Positions 11,946 to 14,291 of a stretch of DNA of 14,291 bases are shown here, one piece after another. Source of the stretch: an uncultured Flavobacterium sp. (GTDB lineage Bacteria > Bacteroidota > Bacteroidia > Flavobacteriales > Flavobacteriaceae); NCBI RefSeq assembly GCF_946220915.1, contig NZ_CAMIHH010000085.1, positions 1-14,291 of the forward strand, in the 5' to 3' direction. The notes below the pieces were generated by a model, which was not told where the DNA came from, searched no databases, and saw nothing but the letters and a program-made list of their open reading frames with translations. Positions within the stretch are counted from its first letter, which is position 1; every line of letters begins with the position of its first letter. The position numbers were made by a program, and so were the translations under genes.

Positions 11946-12293
11946 CAGTCCCTTGTCCAAAAAATAGTCTACTATGGCACCTTTCATAAGTATGCTCTGC
12001 TCGCCTGCCTTTAGCGGAGGGAGCTCCTCTCTTACCGTATAGTGCGGCCATCCGTCCTCATCAAAATAATCAAATGCATAATAGCCATAGGGCTCCAGCA
12101 GCCGGCAAATGGCAATATGCATAAGGTTAACTTTTTCGTCCTTTTTAAATTTTTTATTGAATTTACCCAGCTCCTGCACACCTATCAGGTAAATGATAGC
12201 ATCCAGGTCCAGGGTATCGCCGTCAGCAAAACGGTCAGATAGTATGGTTACAAGCTGTTCCCAGCGTTCTTTCAGTTGTTCGTCTCTTGACAT
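11937..12293 (-). CDS. Conserved 118-residue protein, unknown function
   Basis: A soluble protein with notable conserved-looking blocks: LKERWEQLVTILSDRFADGD, LDLDAIIYLIGVQELGKF, KDEKVNLMHIAICRLLEPYGYY and FDEDGWPHYTVREELPPL, ending in MKGAIVDYFLDKGLI. It has no membrane segment. I recall near-identical blocks in Flavobacteria next to pheS and cvpA, always without function. It reads in the pheS direction but is separated from it by 218 bp and a hairpin, and has its own perfect -7 box (12311-12318), so it is probably a separate unit. It is divergent from the CvpA gene. Confidence 0.85.
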   Translation of the reverse strand: MSRDEQLKERWEQLVTILSDRFADGDTLDLDAIIYLIGVQELGKFNKKFKKDEKVNLMHIAICRLLEPYGYYAFDYFDEDGWPHYTVREELPPLKAGEQSILMKGAIVDYFLDKGLIK

Positions 12294-12310
12294 TTTACTT
12301 GTTTAAGCCG

Positions 12311-12318
12311 CAAAGATA
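12311..12318 (-). promoter_or_regulatory. -7 box of the 118-residue protein gene
   Basis: The minus strand reads TATCTTTG, a full TAnnTTTG match, 17 nt before the ATG at 12293, giving a leader of roughly 12 nt. A clear -33 TTG was not found. Confidence 0.6.
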
Positions 12319-12420
12319 GTGACTTGAAAATTAATGGTCACGTCGATACAGCTAACCCCGTGAATCCACTCGCAGACCCTCTTTTTCATCCGGCTTATCA
12401 TTTAGTTTACAAATGAATGC

Positions 12421-12428
12421 TACCTTTG
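12421..12428 (+). promoter_or_regulatory. -7 box of the CvpA-family gene
   Basis: TACCTTTG, a full consensus match, ends five bases before the ATG at 12434. With the usual box-to-start distance, transcription would begin at or next to that ATG. This favours 12434 over the in-frame ATG at 12413 and suggests a leaderless message. Confidence 0.55.
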
Positions 12429-12433
12429 CCATT

Positions 12434-12925
12434 ATGACAGGTATCGACATCATACTGGGCGGGCTGCTGGCATACGGACTCATCAAAGGCTTCTGGAAAG
12501 GGCTTTTTGTAGAGCTGGCCTCACTTATATCGCTTATTGCAGGAGTGTTTGTTGCAGTGAAATTCTCACAGCTTACGGCAAGCATCCTCGAAGGAACCTT
12601 GTCCGATGACCCTGCAACGGCCGGGGTAATCGCTTTTGCCATTACGTTTTTGGCTGTTGTAATAAGTATTGCGCTGCTTGCCAAAGTATTTACTAAACTT
12701 GCCGATTATTCCGGGCTGGGGCTAATGAACCGTGTACTGGGCGGTGTTTTCGGTTTTATGCGAATGGCACTTGTGGTAAGCGTGCTGCTCAATTTTTTCC
12801 TTAAGCTGAATTTTGACCATGAGCTTGTAAAAAAGGAAACGCTTAGCGGCTCATTTTTCTTTTATCCCCTGGTCGAGGTTTCAGCATACATTTTCCCTGT
12901 ATTTGAGGATTGGTTTAGGGAGTAA
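12434..12925 (+). CDS. CvpA-family inner-membrane protein
   Basis: A 163-residue protein with four likely membrane helices at about 4-20, 27-47, 63-85 and 100-124 and a C-terminal tail outside the membrane. The opening GIDIILGGLLAYGLIKGFWKG is the family pattern, and the glycine-rich LMNRVLGGVFGFMRM hairpin before the last helix is also typical. CvpA in E. coli is needed for colicin V production and bile-salt tolerance; the biochemical role is not settled. An ATG 21 nt upstream (12413) would add MNATFAI, but a -7 box lies across those codons, so the start at 12434 is preferred. It is divergent from the 118-residue gene and convergent with batE, with 59 bases between stops and no clear terminator. 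Confidence 0.88.
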   Translation: MTGIDIILGGLLAYGLIKGFWKGLFVELASLISLIAGVFVAVKFSQLTASILEGTLSDDPATAGVIAFAITFLAVVISIALLAKVFTKLADYSGLGLMNRVLGGVFGFMRMALVVSVLLNFFLKLNFDHELVKKETLSGSFFFYPLVEVSAYIFPVFEDWFRE

Positions 12926-12984
12926 TGCAGGTAGCCAGAGCCGGGTGTTCTTACATCGTACCTCAGACTTCGGACAATACCCCT

Positions 12985-13731
12985 TTATGGAATTAGCGGA
13001 CGTATCGACTCCGATGGCACCCACCCTACGCTCTCATCGGGCAACTGCACCTTTTGCCACTGCTCTTTTGTTTCAAGGATATGTACCTTTACGCCGGCAT
13101 GAACGATGAAGGCATCATCCCCCTGTGCCGATGGCTGTGTCTTTACCTGGACCATCCGGGCGAATACAATGGCGGGATGCTCGTTACCTGCTGTTGACTT
13201 AGCATAAAAGCCTGCTATGAGGCTTGCCAATACGATAATGACGGCCATTATTACCCCGGTAAATAACACGCGCTTCAGCGCTGTTTTCTTCGTGATGTAA
13301 TAGCCTGCAAACAAGCCGAGGCACACAAAAGCGAAGGCTACTGCTATCCATGCCCAGGTGTCGTAATGGTACATTCCGGACAGGCCGTTTACAAATCCGG
13401 CCAATCCCGGCTGGGCCACGGCCTCTATATTATCAGTAATTAGCTGCCGGGCGTATCCCAGGTTAATTTCAATGTCATTATTGCCGGGGTCAAGAAGCAG
13501 TGATTTTTCATAATTGAAAATGGCCGGAGCCACCTTCTCCTGTTTAAAGTAAGTATTCCCAAGGTTAAAATACAGCTCTGCCGACTCCTGTCCGTTTTTT
13601 ATGATGGTTTCATAGGTTGCGGCAGCCTGTTCGTACTGCCCCTGCCGAAATAGCTCATTGCCTTTTTCAAACAACGGTTGCGCAAACAATGCCTGTGCAA
13701 GAAATAATAGTAAATATGCTACGTTTTTCAT
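12985..13731 (-). CDS. batE: BatE-type TPR and SH3b membrane protein
   Basis: A 248-residue protein with a signal peptide (MKNVAYLLLFLAQALFAQ, cleavage expected near residue 18), two TPR repeats (about 19-51 and 52-86, including AELYFNLGNTYFKQEKVAPA), membrane helices at about 126-146 and 154-176, and a C-terminal bacterial SH3 domain (about 186-246, ending GWVPSESI). This order matches BatE of the Bacteroides aerotolerance (Bat) system, in which MoxR ATPase, VWA-domain and TPR proteins work at the envelope. Other bat genes are not in the window. The start at 13731 was chosen because the signal peptide begins there; an ATG at 13746 would add MINFE and overlap the preceding gene. It follows the preceding gene's stop by 11 nt, so it is cotranscribed. 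Confidence 0.9.
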   Translation of the reverse strand: MKNVAYLLLFLAQALFAQPLFEKGNELFRQGQYEQAAATYETIIKNGQESAELYFNLGNTYFKQEKVAPAIFNYEKSLLLDPGNNDIEINLGYARQLITDNIEAVAQPGLAGFVNGLSGMYHYDTWAWIAVAFAFVCLGLFAGYYITKKTALKRVLFTGVIMAVIIVLASLIAGFYAKSTAGNEHPAIVFARMVQVKTQPSAQGDDAFIVHAGVKVHILETKEQWQKVQLPDESVGWVPSESIRPLIP

Positions 13732-13742
13732 TTCAAAATTTA

Positions 13743-14234
13743 TCAATACATCTCGTCTGCCATTTCCAGTAATCCACTTTCCCTGATCTCCATTAAAGAG
13801 CCTTCAACAGTATTAACATTGCCTTTTATTTGTGTTTCCTTCCCTGTACTGTTGTTTATCACTAAAATCCCAACCGTCTGCTCATCTTCTTCAGCCGAAT
13901 AGTTGTGATAGAGCACGTATTTATACCCATCATTTTCAAAAATGATGTTCTGTATTTCAATACCCGCATTGGCCTTTCCACCGCCCCTGCGGTAATAGCT
14001 GTATCTGAATTTTGACCAGCTGTCTTTCAGACCACCTGGGAATTCCATCTCAATTTTATCCTTCGTCCCAAATCGGTACACAAGGTATTTATTTTTCTTA
14101 TCTTTCGTCAGAACGACTCTTTTGCCTTTATCCGTCTTAAAAGAAAATACGAGGTCCTCATTGCTTTTGACATATCCTCCCTGTGCAAGCATTGCCTGCG
14201 TCAGGAATAAAAACAGGTATAATACGTTTTTCAT
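13743..14234 (-). CDS. Exported protein of unknown function in the bat-like operon
   Basis: A 163-residue protein with a signal peptide, MKNVLYLFLFLTQAMLAQ, cleaved probably after residue 18. The mature part is charged, with many Lys, Tyr and Asp/Glu, and looks rich in beta strands (LVFSFKTDKGKRVVLTKDKKNKYLVYRFG; YKYVLYHNYSAEEDEQTVGILVINN). It has no Cys lipobox, so it is probably periplasmic or secreted. I do not recognise a family. The signal peptide is identical to that of the next gene at 13 of 18 positions. The ATG overlaps the stop of an upstream frame (ATGA), and batE begins 11 nt downstream. Being inside this operon suggests an envelope role beside BatE; that is inference. Confidence 0.8.
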   Translation of the reverse strand: MKNVLYLFLFLTQAMLAQGGYVKSNEDLVFSFKTDKGKRVVLTKDKKNKYLVYRFGTKDKIEMEFPGGLKDSWSKFRYSYYRRGGGKANAGIEIQNIIFENDGYKYVLYHNYSAEEDEQTVGILVINNSTGKETQIKGNVNTVEGSLMEIRESGLLEMADEMY

Positions 14235-14290
14235 TCCAAAGTTCCGTTTATGACCCTTTTCATCCCATTTTTAATCAGTAGGGTATTAAA
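14231..14290 (-). CDS. C-terminal end of an upstream gene (partial)
   Basis: A minus-strand frame, open from the window edge, encodes FNTLLIKNGMKRVINGTLE and stops with TGA at 14233-14231, sharing bases with the next gene's ATG (ATGA overlap). Nineteen open codons could be chance. The overlap and the lack of a promoter in the 57 bases before the next gene make a real upstream operon member likely. No function can be assigned. Confidence 0.45.
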   Translation of the reverse strand, partial: FNTLLIKNGMKRVINGTLE

Positions 14291-14291
14291 G

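Overview
The window looks like a chromosomal segment of a member of the Bacteroidota, most likely Flavobacteriaceae (Flavobacterium-like). Four things point there. Promoter -7 boxes of the TAnnTTTG type occur upstream of several genes. Convincing Shine-Dalgarno sequences are nearly absent. Neither tRNA gene encodes its CCA end. The gene content is typical: a BatE-type TPR/SH3 protein, the pheS/CvpA neighbourhood with its small conserved companions, and a DinB protein ending in the HHRGQ signature. The genus is inferred from remembered protein similarity, not from a search.

Layout. Positions 1-206 hold the 3' part of tRNA-Asn(GUU) and a complete tRNA-Arg(CCU), each followed by a terminator-like hairpin. 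Positions 257-1235 hold a small three-helix membrane protein and a DinB-family protein, both on the minus strand with their own terminators. Positions 1385-1933 hold a frameshifted relic gene facing a small acidic protein. Positions 2177-3814 hold an exported SnoaL/NTF2-like protein, then a divergent azoR / HxlR-regulator pair. The pair shares a compact control region in which the two promoter boxes and several inverted repeats overlap.

The core of the window is a complete four-gene DNA-repair cluster on the minus strand, transcribed from 9767 down to 3816: metallo-beta-lactamase-fold exonuclease, ATP-dependent DNA ligase, Lhr-Core-type DEXH helicase, and metallophosphoesterase nuclease (PdeM). 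Exonuclease and ligase abut exactly (stop codon followed directly by ATG). Ligase and helicase are separated by a 124-bp inverted-repeat element that would put two strong hairpins into the operon mRNA. A degraded relative of this element lies at 10222-10257. The cluster family is known from genome annotation and from biochemistry of bacterial homologues, but its physiological role is poorly defined.

Positions 9915-12925 hold a small acidic protein, the pheS operon (pheS plus a conserved companion), a conserved 118-residue protein and a divergent CvpA-family membrane protein. Between pheS and the 118-residue gene lies a terminator pointing on the plus strand with no annotated plus-strand gene before it, possibly the end of a small RNA. 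Positions 12985-14290 hold a tightly packed minus-strand operon: the tail of an unknown gene, an exported 163-residue protein whose signal peptide closely resembles that of the next gene, and batE.

No CRISPR array, transposase or phage gene was seen. No gene-free stretch exceeds 300 bases.
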